DNA of 61,548 nucleotides from Verrucomicrobiota bacterium (GTDB lineage: Bacteria > Verrucomicrobiota > Verrucomicrobiia > Opitutales > Opitutaceae), in NCBI GenBank assembly GCA_014584295.1, contig JACTNC010000037.1, forward strand, positions 1 to 61,548. Direction: 5' to 3'. Both the position numbers and the translations under genes were made by a program. Positions 39,515 through 48,892 of the stretch are shown here, in pieces; the stretch's first letter is position 1, and every line of letters begins with the position of its first letter. The notes under the pieces were generated by a model that saw nothing but the letters and a program-made list of their open reading frames with translations, did not search any database and was not told the origin of the DNA.

Positions 39515-41200
39515 ATGATCTCTCCACGCTCACGTTCCATCCCCTTCCTGATCCTGCTCGGCATAACGGCCGTCATTGTTCGCGGCGAAGTACCGGTCCT
39601 TGTCAAACCGGTGAGCGCGAAGCGCACGATGGTTGTCGCCGGTCATCCCGAGGCGGCAGCCGCAGGCGACGCGATCTTTCGCGAAGGCGGAAACGCGATC
39701 GACGCGGCTGTCGCGGTATCACTCGCCCTCGGCGTGGCGGAACCCTACGGCTCCGGCCTGGGTGGCAAGCTGATGCTGCTCTATTTCGACGCCAAGTCGG
39801 GCAAGACCTACGCGGTGGACGCGATGGACGAGGCCAGCCGATCCCTTGTCACGTCCGACTATCGCAAGAAGCCCGAGAAATCCCGGTACGACGGCTGGTC
39901 CGCAGTCTGCACGCCCGGACTCGCCGCCGGACTGCATGCGGCGCATGCGCGCTGGGGAAAACTCCCTTGGCAACAGATCATCCAACCGGCCATCACGCTC
40001 GCAGACTCCGGTTTCACGGTTCTGCCGAAAACGCGCCTTCTCTTTGAGGAACGCATCGACAAGCTGCGCGGAGGCGACGGTACCCTCGCAACGATCTTCC
40101 TGCCGAAGGGAGAGCTACCCGACATCGGCTCGCGCCTCCCCAATCACGAGCTTGCGCGGACCATGGAACTCCTCGCGCGGAACGGCACCAACGGTTTCTA
40201 CCGGGGACCTGTCGCCGATAGGTTGGTGGAAGCCTCGCGCAAGGGTGGGGGACAGCTCACCCACGACGATCTGGAGAACTACGAGGCACGCACGAGCGCG
40301 CCCATTGCCATCGATTTCGAGGGATATCACATTCTCGGAGGTCCACCGCCGACCACGGGGGCATCCCTCTTCATGACAATCCTCAAGGGACTCGAATCGG
40401 AATCCCTGAAGCCTCCGCTTCGCACCACTGCCAACATTGACCTGGTCGGCCGATTCTGGAGGGAGGCACATGCAACGGTACAGCGGGAGATTGGAGATTC
40501 ACCGGAGTCACGGGCTGCATTCGACCACATGGTGAGCCCTGGAGAGATCGAATCGCTTCGCAAACGGGCGCACGGCAAACAACGAAAGGTCGCCCGCGTG
40601 CACGAACTCGATTCGCTTCTCGCCTGCACGACGCATTTCGTCGTGGTCGATGCCGCTGGGAATATTGTATGCGCCACCCAGTCGCAGAGCCTTCACTTTG
40701 GCGCTGGAGTGGCAGCCGCAGGCGTGGTGATGAACGATTCCATGAGCAATTTCGCCTACAATGATTCCGGAAGTCCAAACGCTCTCGCCCCGGGCCGTCG
40801 CCCCCGAAGCACGATCTCGCCGACGATCGTCCTGCATCACGGGTCTCCCGTGCTCGCCCTTGGCATTCCAGGATCCTCCCGCATCCCCACCGCGATCCTT
40901 CAGGTGCTGATCGATCATCTTGTGTTCAAGCGCCCGCTTGAGGATGCCATTGGGGACACACGCATCCACTGGTACAGTCCCTACGAGAAATCCAAGCCCG
41001 ATGCCGTCGAGGCCGAGAACTCGTTGAATCCGGAAGTTGTCCGGGGTCTCCAAGCCAAGGGCTGGCAGGTCAACCTGCCTGAGGAGCCGGGAACGGGGCG
41101 CCATTTTGGCGGAATCAACGCCATCGCGATCCAACCCGACGGAGCCCGCACGGGTTATGCTGACCCGCGCCGGACCAACGCCGCGATCGGGGGAGACTGA
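39515..41200 (+). CDS. ggt: Gamma-glutamyltransferase (gamma-glutamyltranspeptidase)
   Basis: A 561-residue exported enzyme that cleaves or transfers the gamma-glutamyl group of glutathione and related peptides. After a signal peptide (residues 1-24) it has the conserved large-subunit segment GNAIDAAVAVSLALGVAEPYGSGLGG and the autoprocessing site CTTHFVVVD, where Thr372 becomes the N-terminal nucleophile of the small subunit. The stretch ending SMSNFAYNDSGSPNALAPGRRPRST matches the family, as does the C-terminal GGINAI. It converges on the TonB-receptor gene with a strong terminator between. Confidence 0.92.
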   Translation: MISPRSRSIPFLILLGITAVIVRGEVPVLVKPVSAKRTMVVAGHPEAAAAGDAIFREGGNAIDAAVAVSLALGVAEPYGSGLGGKLMLLYFDAKSGKTYAVDAMDEASRSLVTSDYRKKPEKSRYDGWSAVCTPGLAAGLHAAHARWGKLPWQQIIQPAITLADSGFTVLPKTRLLFEERIDKLRGGDGTLATIFLPKGELPDIGSRLPNHELARTMELLARNGTNGFYRGPVADRLVEASRKGGGQLTHDDLENYEARTSAPIAIDFEGYHILGGPPPTTGASLFMTILKGLESESLKPPLRTTANIDLVGRFWREAHATVQREIGDSPESRAAFDHMVSPGEIESLRKRAHGKQRKVARVHELDSLLACTTHFVVVDAAGNIVCATQSQSLHFGAGVAAAGVVMNDSMSNFAYNDSGSPNALAPGRRPRSTISPTIVLHHGSPVLALGIPGSSRIPTAILQVLIDHLVFKRPLEDAIGDTRIHWYSPYEKSKPDAVEAENSLNPEVVRGLQAKGWQVNLPEEPGTGRHFGGINAIAIQPDGARTGYADPRRTNAAIGGD

Positions 41201-41203
41201 GTC

Positions 41204-41235
41204 AAACGGGGCACGCGCTGAGCGGTGCCCCGTTT
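41204..41235. terminator. Bidirectional rho-independent terminator (ggt / TonB receptor)
   Basis: An 11-bp perfect stem AAACGGGGCAC / GTGCCCCGTTT surrounds a 10-base loop GCGCTGAGCG. It starts 3 bp after the ggt stop and lies 43 bp from the receptor stop. The stem's A/T ends give a short T run on either strand. Confidence 0.8.
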
Positions 41236-41278
41236 CGTGGAAAAAGCGGTCCGTCGCGAGCAGTTGCTCGCCGTGCGA

Positions 41279-44200
41279 TCAGAATCGTTTGGTGACCTGT
41301 ACGGAATAGGTGCGCCCGCGCGCCATCAGGTTGTAGACGCCGGTTTCGTAGCCGCGCGAATCCGAGACAAGCGGAGGCGTCTCGTCGGTCAGATTCACGA
41401 TCCCGAGACGAACGGTCGTGTCGTTCAACCAGGAATCGTTCCGCATGAAGCGATAGGAGACGTTTGCATTGTAGCTGATCGAGTCCTCCACGATGAACCG
41501 GTAGCTGTTGGCGCCATTGTTGAACACCGGCCTGATGTAACCCGGCGAGCCCAGCGATTCATAGGTGGTCTGAGAGGTGGTTGCTCCGACGTCGGAATAG
41601 TTGCCGATGTAGTATGCAGAGAGCCCGGCGCTCCAATTGTTGCGTTTCCATGTGATCGTAGCACTGCCGCGCCATTTCGGAGTCGCCCCACCGACATTAT
41701 TCGAGTTGGTCCAGCGCAGTTCCGTGCGTGGGGCTCCGTTGGACACGTACGTGTGGAAATCATTGAGGTAAGTCCAGTTCGTGTTCAGCACAAAACGCCC
41801 GATATCCATCCTCGGGAGGCGGTAGGTCGCGTCGAAGTCGAACCCGTTCACGAACTCCTGGGAGCGGTTGAAATAGGTCGTGCGGATGTAATCAATGGCT
41901 CCGACGACCGCACGCTGGTTGCCGGGAGGACGGGTGGCATTGTAGGCGGCGAACGCGTCGCGGTCGGCTTGCGTCACCGGCAGCCGGACGATCGCACTGT
42001 CGCCCTTGTAGGCAGCCGTCCCTGAGCCGAGATCAATCTGGCCGATGCTCTGGCCGGCCGCCAGCGCCGCCTGGGTGGCCGCCTGCAGGGCGGCGTTATC
42101 ATCTGCAATCGAACCGGACGAGGCAATGACGTTGCGTTGGCGGATTTCCCAATAGTCAATTCCAAAGGAAAGCCCGCGAACCTTCGGCACGTCGATCACG
42201 ATGCCGGCCGACTTGCCACGCGACTCCTCCGGGTCGAGGTCGGGATTGCCCGAGGCTATGCTTCGGCGATTCGAGGCGCCGTCCGTAGGCTGGCCCGTGA
42301 CGATGCTGCGATAGGTATCGGTTGAATTGGTGACCGTTCGGATGAGTGTGCCCGTAAAGAGCTGGGCAAGGTTCGGTGCATGGAATCCTTCATTGTAGGA
42401 GCCGCGGATCAGCACGGACGGGTGCAGCCTCCAACTGAATCCGTACTTGGGCTTCGTCGTGTCTCCGAAGTCCGTGTAGTTCTCGTATCGGGCCGATGCC
42501 GAAATTTCGAAGGACTCCACCAGCGGCAGCCGATTCCCTTTGCCGACGAGCGGCACCAGCGCCTCGACGTAGGCGGCAGTCACATGACGCTGACCATAGG
42601 TATCAGAATTCGGAGAAAACCCGAGGAAGTCGTTTGTGGCGGGATCGAGGCCGGAGCCCGGCGGATTCAGCCCGGCGAACGGCGGTCGTGTGTCGACAAA
42701 GGCCTCATAACGATACTCGGATCCAAACGCGGCGCCGAGGGTATTTCCACCCCAGAGCTCAATGACGTCACCTGCCGCGCGGAAATCCAGGCTCCGCAAC
42801 TGGGTCGTTCCTTCGCGAATGAATTTCGACCGGAACGTGCGCTGCACGGATTCGGGATTGGTGTAGGGACCCGTGACGACGAGCGTGTTGTTCTGCACCG
42901 CAAAAGTGCGCGTGAACGGATTGAAGGCGAGCGACGGGTCGGATTGGTTGATCGCCGCAATCAGCAGGCTCTTGCGGCTAGGACCGTTCTCCTCGTCTTC
43001 GACATGCGCCGAGCTCCACAAGCCCGCGGCCTCCCAGGTCCACGAATCAAAGAACCGCCCGCGTACGCCAGCAACGCCGCGATAGACCGAGGTCGTCACC
43101 TCCGCTGTGCGGTCGGCAAGATCCGTCAGCCGCTTGTTCGTGATACGTACCGAGGCGGGAGTGCCCGTGAGTCTGGGCGTACCGTCGGCATTCGGTGCCC
43201 CAGTCGGACTCCAGAAACGTGTGCCGAACGGATTGTAGGGATTGGTGGGCGGAACGATGATGTCGCCATCAGTCGATTGGGTGATGCCGTCGGGTTCACG
43301 TACCGTGATCGAGCGCGCCTCGTACTGTGACCACTCCGCAAAGGCGGTGAGCTGCGAGCCCAGATCGTATTCCCCGTTGATGTACAAATTGCCACGGGTA
43401 GTCTGCGGCTGGATGACGCGGTAGGTATTGTTGTTCCAATAGTAGGTCGACGTGATGCCGGCACGCGAAGGGCTTGTCGTCTGGAAACCGACGCCGGTCG
43501 CGGTTGGAACGAGGTAGAACTGGCCGCTCGTCGCAGCTAGCGATGACGGAATGCCGCTGGTGCGCCCTGTCCTGAAGACACCACCGGTGACGGTACCCAT
43601 GATGAAGTTCCCGAACTCGCTCGTCGCGGAACGCGCATTGAAGGTGGTGTCCGTCGAAACATTCCAAGGCGCGGGCGCACGACTCGAATGATCCGCCTCG
43701 CGCGAAAACGCCCGATCGCGCGCAAAAATGGGATCGCGGTCGTAGAGATCCAGCACCACCATGGCACGTCCGCGTCCGTCGTGGAACTTCAGGCCATGGG
43801 TCAGCGTCGCCCTGGCCTCGCGGCCGTCTCCATCCTCCGTTTCGCCATAACGAAGCACGAGCTCGGTGCCGACGAAGTTCTTGCGTGTGATCGTATTGAT
43901 GACTCCGGCCACGGCATCGGTGCCATAGATGGAGGAAGCGCCGTCACGAAGAATCTCGACGCGATCGAGTCCGCGGTTGGGCAGCACATTGACATTGGTG
44001 GAGAGGGTGGGCACACCTGCCTCACCTTGGCTGATGGGGTGCGGGGGAAGCCGCCTGCCGTTCAGGAGGACGAGCGTATTGCTGGACGGGATGCCGCGAA
44101 GCGAGACTGTGGCATTGTCGCCGCGGGCGGTGGCGCCCAGTGTCGCGGTCTCGTTTCCGGGAAGCCCGGTGACCTGCGGAAGCGCGGCTAGGAGGTCCGA

Positions 44201-44452
44201 GGTTTGTGACGCATCGCGCAGGTCAATTTCATCGAGCGAGAACTCCGTGACGGGCAATGCCTTTTCGGACTCCAGGCGCTTGACGTTTGAACCGGTGACG
44301 GTGAAGGCCTCCAGTTGAATGGTCTCATCGCCCGTGGGCTGCGGAGCCCGCTGGGCGGTGGCAATTGCGGCGCACGCCGCGAAGGCGCTAAACAGGCTGA
44401 TCAGTCTGAGCGCTCGAACAGGTGTGGTGTTGATATGAGAACTCCAGGACAT
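41279..44452 (-). CDS. TonB-dependent outer-membrane receptor
   Basis: A 1057-residue energised outer-membrane transporter. The signal peptide (LRLISLFSAFAACAAIATAQ) leads into a TonB-box-like ETIQLEAFTVTGSNVKRLES, a plug domain (LLAALPQVTGL, VSLRGIPSSNTLVLLNGRRL, DRVEILRDGASSIYGTDAVAGVINT) and a ~850-residue beta-barrel ending in aromatic Phe (YSVQVTKRF). No SusD partner is nearby. The divergent SMP-30 lactonase and the sulfatase and sugar genes elsewhere suggest a carbohydrate or plant-derived ligand, but this is context only. This receptor style is heavily expanded in Opitutaceae, which supports the taxonomic guess. Confidence 0.93.
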   Translation of the reverse strand: MSWSSHINTTPVRALRLISLFSAFAACAAIATAQRAPQPTGDETIQLEAFTVTGSNVKRLESEKALPVTEFSLDEIDLRDASQTSDLLAALPQVTGLPGNETATLGATARGDNATVSLRGIPSSNTLVLLNGRRLPPHPISQGEAGVPTLSTNVNVLPNRGLDRVEILRDGASSIYGTDAVAGVINTITRKNFVGTELVLRYGETEDGDGREARATLTHGLKFHDGRGRAMVVLDLYDRDPIFARDRAFSREADHSSRAPAPWNVSTDTTFNARSATSEFGNFIMGTVTGGVFRTGRTSGIPSSLAATSGQFYLVPTATGVGFQTTSPSRAGITSTYYWNNNTYRVIQPQTTRGNLYINGEYDLGSQLTAFAEWSQYEARSITVREPDGITQSTDGDIIVPPTNPYNPFGTRFWSPTGAPNADGTPRLTGTPASVRITNKRLTDLADRTAEVTTSVYRGVAGVRGRFFDSWTWEAAGLWSSAHVEDEENGPSRKSLLIAAINQSDPSLAFNPFTRTFAVQNNTLVVTGPYTNPESVQRTFRSKFIREGTTQLRSLDFRAAGDVIELWGGNTLGAAFGSEYRYEAFVDTRPPFAGLNPPGSGLDPATNDFLGFSPNSDTYGQRHVTAAYVEALVPLVGKGNRLPLVESFEISASARYENYTDFGDTTKPKYGFSWRLHPSVLIRGSYNEGFHAPNLAQLFTGTLIRTVTNSTDTYRSIVTGQPTDGASNRRSIASGNPDLDPEESRGKSAGIVIDVPKVRGLSFGIDYWEIRQRNVIASSGSIADDNAALQAATQAALAAGQSIGQIDLGSGTAAYKGDSAIVRLPVTQADRDAFAAYNATRPPGNQRAVVGAIDYIRTTYFNRSQEFVNGFDFDATYRLPRMDIGRFVLNTNWTYLNDFHTYVSNGAPRTELRWTNSNNVGGATPKWRGSATITWKRNNWSAGLSAYYIGNYSDVGATTSQTTYESLGSPGYIRPVFNNGANSYRFIVEDSISYNANVSYRFMRNDSWLNDTTVRLGIVNLTDETPPLVSDSRGYETGVYNLMARGRTYSVQVTKRF

Positions 44453-44614
44453 GCCTCATGGAGACCAAAAAGAGGCCCGTTCGTCGACGCTCAAAATTAT
44501 GATACAAGGCTCAGCCTCAATGGACACGGCGACCATTCGTTCCAAGGAGAATGAGCCCAACGTTTCCTGCGCTTGCCTCGTCCGATATCCAGCGCTCATA
44601 ACGAGGGTGGCCCA
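44453..44614. promoter_or_regulatory. Shared divergent promoter region (TonB receptor / lactonase)
   Basis: These 162 bases separate two divergent genes and must hold both promoters. GAGGGTGG just before 44615 is a likely ribosome-binding site for the lactonase gene. I see no clear operator palindrome. Confidence 0.4.
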
Positions 44615-45697
44615 ATGTTTCCCATGAAGCGATCCCCCTGCGTCCAACCTCGCCGTCTCGCGCCAATCTTAGTCAGTTTCAGTGCCCTGCTGCTGACAGG
44701 GACATTCATGCTTCCCCCCGCACGCGCGGAAATCATCAATGCCGCGCCGGGGACGACTATCGGGCAGATCGAGCGGTTCAGCCCGGCCGCGGGGAATCTG
44801 CTCGAGGACGGGGCAGTCATCGAAGTGCTGGCGTCGGGATTCACCTGGAGCGAAGGCCCTGTCTGGGTGCCTTGGGCAAACCAGCTCGTCTTCAGCGATG
44901 TTCCTGAGAACAAGGCCTACCGCTGGAGGGAAGGTCATGGTGTGGACCTTTTCCTCGATCCCAGCGGAGCGAGCCGCCGCGGACCTGAGATCTCCACGCA
45001 GGGTTCAAACGGCTTTGCGGTTCACAAGGGCAGGATCCTTCTCTGCCAGGTGGGCGACAGGCGTATTGCATCCCTGGATACAGACAGAAAGACCTTCTCC
45101 ACGATCGTCGATCGCTACGACGGCAAGCGCTTCAGTGCACCGAATGACCTGTGCATTGATCGACGGGGGAACATTTACTTTACAGATCCACCCTACGGCC
45201 TGGTTTCGGAAAAGCAGCGCGAAATCCCGTTCAATGGCGTCTACCGCCTGGCGCCGAACGGACAAGTCACCTTGGTCACGAGAGAACTCGAGCGCCCCAA
45301 CGGCATCGCACTATCTCCCGATGACAAGACCCTCTACGTCACGAATTCCCATGCCCCCAACCCAATCGTGATGGCCATTGCCCTGACCAAGAATGGAGCA
45401 GCCAAGGGACCCGGCCGGGTTGTGCACTCCGTGGCCGATTTGGTTAAGAAGTATCCCAACAAGGGGTCGCTGGATGGGATGAAGGTCGACCAGCAGGGAA
45501 ATCTCTGGATGGGCGGCGTTGTGGGAGTGATCGTGGTCAGCAAAGAGGGTGTGAGGCTCGCCCATCTGGTGACCGGACACTCAACCGGCAACTGCTGCTT
45601 TGGCGGCCCGGACGGACGCACGCTCTTCATCACGTCGGATAACATGCTCTGCCGTATCCGGACAAAAACACGCGATGGACATTTCGCGACGAAATAG
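44615..45697 (+). CDS. Exported SMP-30/gluconolactonase-family lactonase
   Basis: A 360-residue six-bladed beta-propeller hydrolase, predicted exported by a signal sequence (LAPILVSFSALLLTGTFM, cleaved near ARA). The metal ligand Glu lies in FTWSEGPVW, and the further ligands are in APNDLCIDRRGNIYFTDP and LERPNGIALSPDDKTLYVTNS. It probably opens sugar lactones such as gluconolactone in the periplasm. The ATG at 44615 with GAGGGTGG upstream is chosen over a TTG at 44573. The substrate is not determined. Confidence 0.9.
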   Translation: MFPMKRSPCVQPRRLAPILVSFSALLLTGTFMLPPARAEIINAAPGTTIGQIERFSPAAGNLLEDGAVIEVLASGFTWSEGPVWVPWANQLVFSDVPENKAYRWREGHGVDLFLDPSGASRRGPEISTQGSNGFAVHKGRILLCQVGDRRIASLDTDRKTFSTIVDRYDGKRFSAPNDLCIDRRGNIYFTDPPYGLVSEKQREIPFNGVYRLAPNGQVTLVTRELERPNGIALSPDDKTLYVTNSHAPNPIVMAIALTKNGAAKGPGRVVHSVADLVKKYPNKGSLDGMKVDQQGNLWMGGVVGVIVVSKEGVRLAHLVTGHSTGNCCFGGPDGRTLFITSDNMLCRIRTKTRDGHFATK

Positions 45698-45902
45698 CCC
45701 GTCGCACAGGCGGCAGGAGAGCATCCCACGCCGTACCTCCAAAGTCTAAACTCGTTTCCCTCCGGACCGTCTCCCCGATCCTGCTCCGCATGGCAGAGGT
45801 TATTCGGAGTTGTGCAGGCATCACATGACCAAATGTTTACATATTACAAGCGGTCACTCGCCTATTCCGCTCCGTACCGCGAATCCTCCTCAAGGTTACA
45901 AA

Positions 45903-45979
45903 TGGTCGGGGCGGCGAGATTCGAACTCGCGACCTCCTGGTCCCAAACCAGGCGCTCTACCAGGCTAAGCTACACCCCG
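45903..45979 (-). tRNA. tRNA-Pro (anticodon TGG)
   Basis: Read on the minus strand from 45979. The acceptor stem CGGGGTG pairs with CGCCCCG (one G-T). The anticodon arm CCTGG-TTTGGGA-CCAGG places TGG at positions 34-36, and the T arm GCGAG-TTCGAAT-CTCGC is perfect. The discriminator A is followed by an encoded CCA (45905-45903). All arms are complete. It lies between the lactonase and LysM genes. Confidence 0.97.
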
Positions 45980-46110
45980 TAACCTCCGGCGACCTGAAGC
46001 CGGCAAGCGCGTCATGTCAACGCGCATTCTGTTCATAGCGTAACCCTGTGAATAACCCGTTAGCAATATGAAGTCACTCTCGGCTTGCGTAAGCAGGTGG
46101 TTCAACCTAG

Positions 46111-46659
46111 ATGGCTCACGCTCAATTTCTTTTCATGGATACCATTTCTCGGGAAAATACCAGCTACCTCCCCCTTGCGGGCGTAGTTGTGGGAGTACTG
46201 GCGCTCGTGCTCGCGGCGATTGCCTTGGCCAAGGCCTCTTCGGCCAGCAAAACCGCGAACGAGCACGCTGCTCAGGTCGCAAAGATCGAGACCATCGAGA
46301 ATGAACTCCGCACGGCCACCGCGGGTTCAGAAAAAGCGGGGCGCGACATCACGGCTTTGCGCAACTCGATGCAAAGCGCATTTGACCAGGTCGCGCTCGA
46401 GCTGGGAAATGTCAAGGGTGAGATTGCCAAGGTTCAGGAAGCAGCAAAGGCGCCCCGCGCCGTCGCTGCCGCAGTTGCCGCAAAATCCACCGGCCCTGTC
46501 GTGGCTGGCCCCGATGAATACATCGTCAAGAGCAACGACAGCGGTGCAAAAATCGCCCGCGCTCACGGCGTTTCCCTGGCCGACCTCATGGCCGTCAATC
46601 CCGGCGTCAACTGGAACCGCATCAAGCCAGGCGACAAACTCAAGCTCCCCAAGAAGTAG
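46111..46659 (+). CDS. Membrane-anchored LysM-domain protein
   Basis: A 182-residue protein with one transmembrane helix near residues 20-40 (LPLAGVVVGVLALVLAAIAL), a coiled-coil stretch (~45-110) and a C-terminal LysM peptidoglycan-binding domain (EYIVKSNDSGAKIARAHGVSLADLMAVNPG, then IKPGDKLKLP). It probably links the inner membrane to the cell wall from the periplasm. An ATG at 46135 would also give a good N-terminus (MDTISRENTS); 46111 is listed because AGGTGG lies upstream, though at long spacing. A terminator follows. Confidence 0.82.
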   Translation: MAHAQFLFMDTISRENTSYLPLAGVVVGVLALVLAAIALAKASSASKTANEHAAQVAKIETIENELRTATAGSEKAGRDITALRNSMQSAFDQVALELGNVKGEIAKVQEAAKAPRAVAAAVAAKSTGPVVAGPDEYIVKSNDSGAKIARAHGVSLADLMAVNPGVNWNRIKPGDKLKLPKK

Positions 46660-46686
46660 CCCCGGGGGCCATTCCTTTTTCAGAAA

Positions 46687-46719
46687 GCCTCTTCGGCCTC
46701 GCGTCGAAGGGGCTTTTTT
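46687..46719 (+). terminator. Rho-independent terminator after the LysM gene
   Basis: The stem GCCTCTTCG (46687-46695) pairs with CGAAGGGGC (46705-46713, one T-G) around a 9-base loop, followed by a run of six T. The NUDIX gene starts only 7 bases after the T run. Confidence 0.85.
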
Positions 46720-46725
46720 GTGCTC

Positions 46726-47316
46726 ATGGATGTTGTGAACAAACCCGATTCCGGACCGCTTCCCGCCTGGACCCGTGGCACAACACGGGTGCTCGCCAAG
46801 ACGCGCATTCTCGAACTTTGGGGAGTGATTTTTTCCCACCCGGCCCGCAAGGAAGCGGGTGAATTCACGGTCATCCACACCCGCGACTGGGTCAACGTCG
46901 TTGCAACCACCCCCGATCATCGCATGGTGCTCGTGCGCCAATTTCGGTACGGCATCAACGCGCCATCCTTGGAAATCCCGGGCGGCATCATCGAAGACGG
47001 CGAGGACCCCGTTCAGGCCGGCATCCGAGAACTGAGGGAGGAAACAGGATTTGTGGGGACCTGCGCTCGCTTGCTGGGAAGCATAAATCCCAATCCTGCG
47101 ATCCAGGACAACCTCTGCCACTTGATCTGGGTGGAGAATGCGACGCTGCAAGAGCAGACAGCTTGGGATGAGCATGAGGAACTGGAAACCCTCACGTTGC
47201 CAATCGACGAAACCTACCGACGGGCCCGGGAGGGCGGTATCACCCATTCCTTGGTGCTCAACGGTTTGTTCCTGTTTGAACCTCACTGGGCAGCAAAGCG
47301 GCCTGAATCGCGTTAA
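46726..47316 (+). CDS. NUDIX hydrolase (ADP-ribose pyrophosphatase-like)
   Basis: A 196-residue nucleotide-sugar hydrolase. The Nudix box is perfect: GGIIEDGEDPVQAGIREL followed by REETGF fits Gx5Ex7REUxEExGU. The flanking strands (MVLVRQFRYGINAPSLEIPGG) match ADP-ribose pyrophosphatase-type members. The ATG at 46726 is chosen over a GTG at 46720. Its start sits right behind a strong terminator, so its own promoter or read-through must supply transcription. Confidence 0.9.
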   Translation: MDVVNKPDSGPLPAWTRGTTRVLAKTRILELWGVIFSHPARKEAGEFTVIHTRDWVNVVATTPDHRMVLVRQFRYGINAPSLEIPGGIIEDGEDPVQAGIRELREETGFVGTCARLLGSINPNPAIQDNLCHLIWVENATLQEQTAWDEHEELETLTLPIDETYRRAREGGITHSLVLNGLFLFEPHWAAKRPESR

Positions 47317-47365
47317 GATCCACCCGTTTGACAGTTGGTGTGCCGATGATAGCCTAGCCTGACAC

Positions 47366-48628
47366 ATGTCCCACGCCGCCTCTGTATTCGCCAACACCCC
47401 TTCCGCTCTCGGAGTGGCAGCCAACGGCAACCTTCCCTCGGAACTGGAAAAGGAAATCAGGGCGATCTACCAGCGGAGCCCATTGTATGAGAGCAGGTTT
47501 CCGCTTCATTCAGATCCGTTGCAATGGTCCTGCTATCGAGAAATCCCTGCGCTTTCCAAGAAGGAGATCGTGACACGCGGGCATCGTGCGTTTTTTGCGG
47601 ATTATCACGAAATCGAACGGGGATTGGCCGAAAAGCGCTTCGAATACGAGTCCACAGGCGGTACGACCCAGTCGCCCATGACTGTGATCATGGAGGAGGG
47701 CTGGTGGAACGCCCAGACGGAGCGTGCCTACCGGGCGTCTCCAATCCTCCGGCAGTTTGCAGGTCGCCCCTATCGGAAGTGCGTCCTCGCTCCCGTCGGA
47801 TGCTCCAGCAACCTTTGTCCATACGAGGATCACCCGTTTCCCAACCGCTATTTTGACGGTGTGGTCTACTTGAACCTGAGCAGCGATCCGTTCGTTTTCC
47901 TGGAGAGCGAATGGGACCGCATCGTTCTGGAACTCCAGGCCGTCAAGCCGGAGGTTCTCGAAGGGGAACCGGTCTATCTTTCCCTGCTCGCGAGGGCAGT
48001 AAAGAAGCGCGGAGTAAGCGTGCCGAGTCTTCGCGCAGTGATACTTACCTATGGCAAGGCAAGCCGCCAGCACGGCCAGAGGATCGCCGAGCAGTTTCCC
48101 GTTCCGCAGGTCGACCTTTACGGATCCACCGAGGCCGGCTACCTCTTCGTCGGCGAAGCCTTCAAAGATAATTCGCAGGTCATCGATTCCAACGCCTTCA
48201 TCGAGCTCACTCCTTATCGGGGACTCCCGGACATCTTTCAGATCTACGTCACGACGCGCGACCGCAAGGCCATGCCGCTGTTGCGCTATCACACAGGGGA
48301 TATCGTTCAGCGCTTCCCAACCGGTTGCCGGCTGCTGGGACGCGAGGGCAATCTGCACTTCAGAGCCGACGGATCGTTACTGTCGCCGGCCGACATCGAT
48401 GCTGCGCTTCCGCAGAGTTTTGCCTGCTGGCATTATTCGCTCGTCCAAACCACCGACACCCGCTGGGACTTTTACTATGTCGCGGACGAGACCGCAGACC
48501 ATGTGGCCTTGGAATCCGCGCTCGCCCGATTGATCGGCGCCGATGCACGGGTGGTTGCTTTCCGCAAACGCTTCATCGCTCCCGCCGCCAGCGGAAAATT
48601 CGCCCTTCTCAAGCCGCTCACAAAATAA
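47366..48628 (+). CDS. PaaK-like adenylate-forming (CoA ligase-type) protein
   Basis: A 420-residue ANL-superfamily member. The phosphate-binding loop is YESTGGTTQSPM, the adenine-site motif DLYGSTEAGYL, and the ribose-binding Asp lies in LLRYHTGDI. The protein ends in PAASGKFALLKP, which may provide the C-terminal catalytic Lys. It resembles phenylacetate-CoA ligases and related enzymes, but no phenylacetate or peptide-synthetase genes are near, so the acid substrate is unknown. The ATG at 47366 lies 49 bp after the NUDIX gene. Confidence 0.8.
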   Translation: MSHAASVFANTPSALGVAANGNLPSELEKEIRAIYQRSPLYESRFPLHSDPLQWSCYREIPALSKKEIVTRGHRAFFADYHEIERGLAEKRFEYESTGGTTQSPMTVIMEEGWWNAQTERAYRASPILRQFAGRPYRKCVLAPVGCSSNLCPYEDHPFPNRYFDGVVYLNLSSDPFVFLESEWDRIVLELQAVKPEVLEGEPVYLSLLARAVKKRGVSVPSLRAVILTYGKASRQHGQRIAEQFPVPQVDLYGSTEAGYLFVGEAFKDNSQVIDSNAFIELTPYRGLPDIFQIYVTTRDRKAMPLLRYHTGDIVQRFPTGCRLLGREGNLHFRADGSLLSPADIDAALPQSFACWHYSLVQTTDTRWDFYYVADETADHVALESALARLIGADARVVAFRKRFIAPAASGKFALLKPLTK

Positions 48629-48892
48629 CCCGGCCAGCAGAAACATGGCCGTTCGCTAACCCACACGGTAAGCAAGCGGGTCCCACCGACAAAACAGGCG
48701 GCAGATCCGAGGGCATATAAGCGCGCCTTTCGCTTCTCCAGACATTTAGGCAACCTAATATGGTTCGCCTGCGTCGAGGTGCCCAAACCCGGGGCCTTTA
48801 CATTTTCAACACCGAAATTGTAGTATTGGCCATCTCACCAGGAGCGCATTTCCCTCAATGTCTCCCGCCTGGATATCTGGACTTCTCTCACG

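Noticed and set aside
45903..46110. tRNA-Pro as a phage or island attachment site
   Set aside because: No integrase gene and no duplicated tRNA 3' end was seen nearby.
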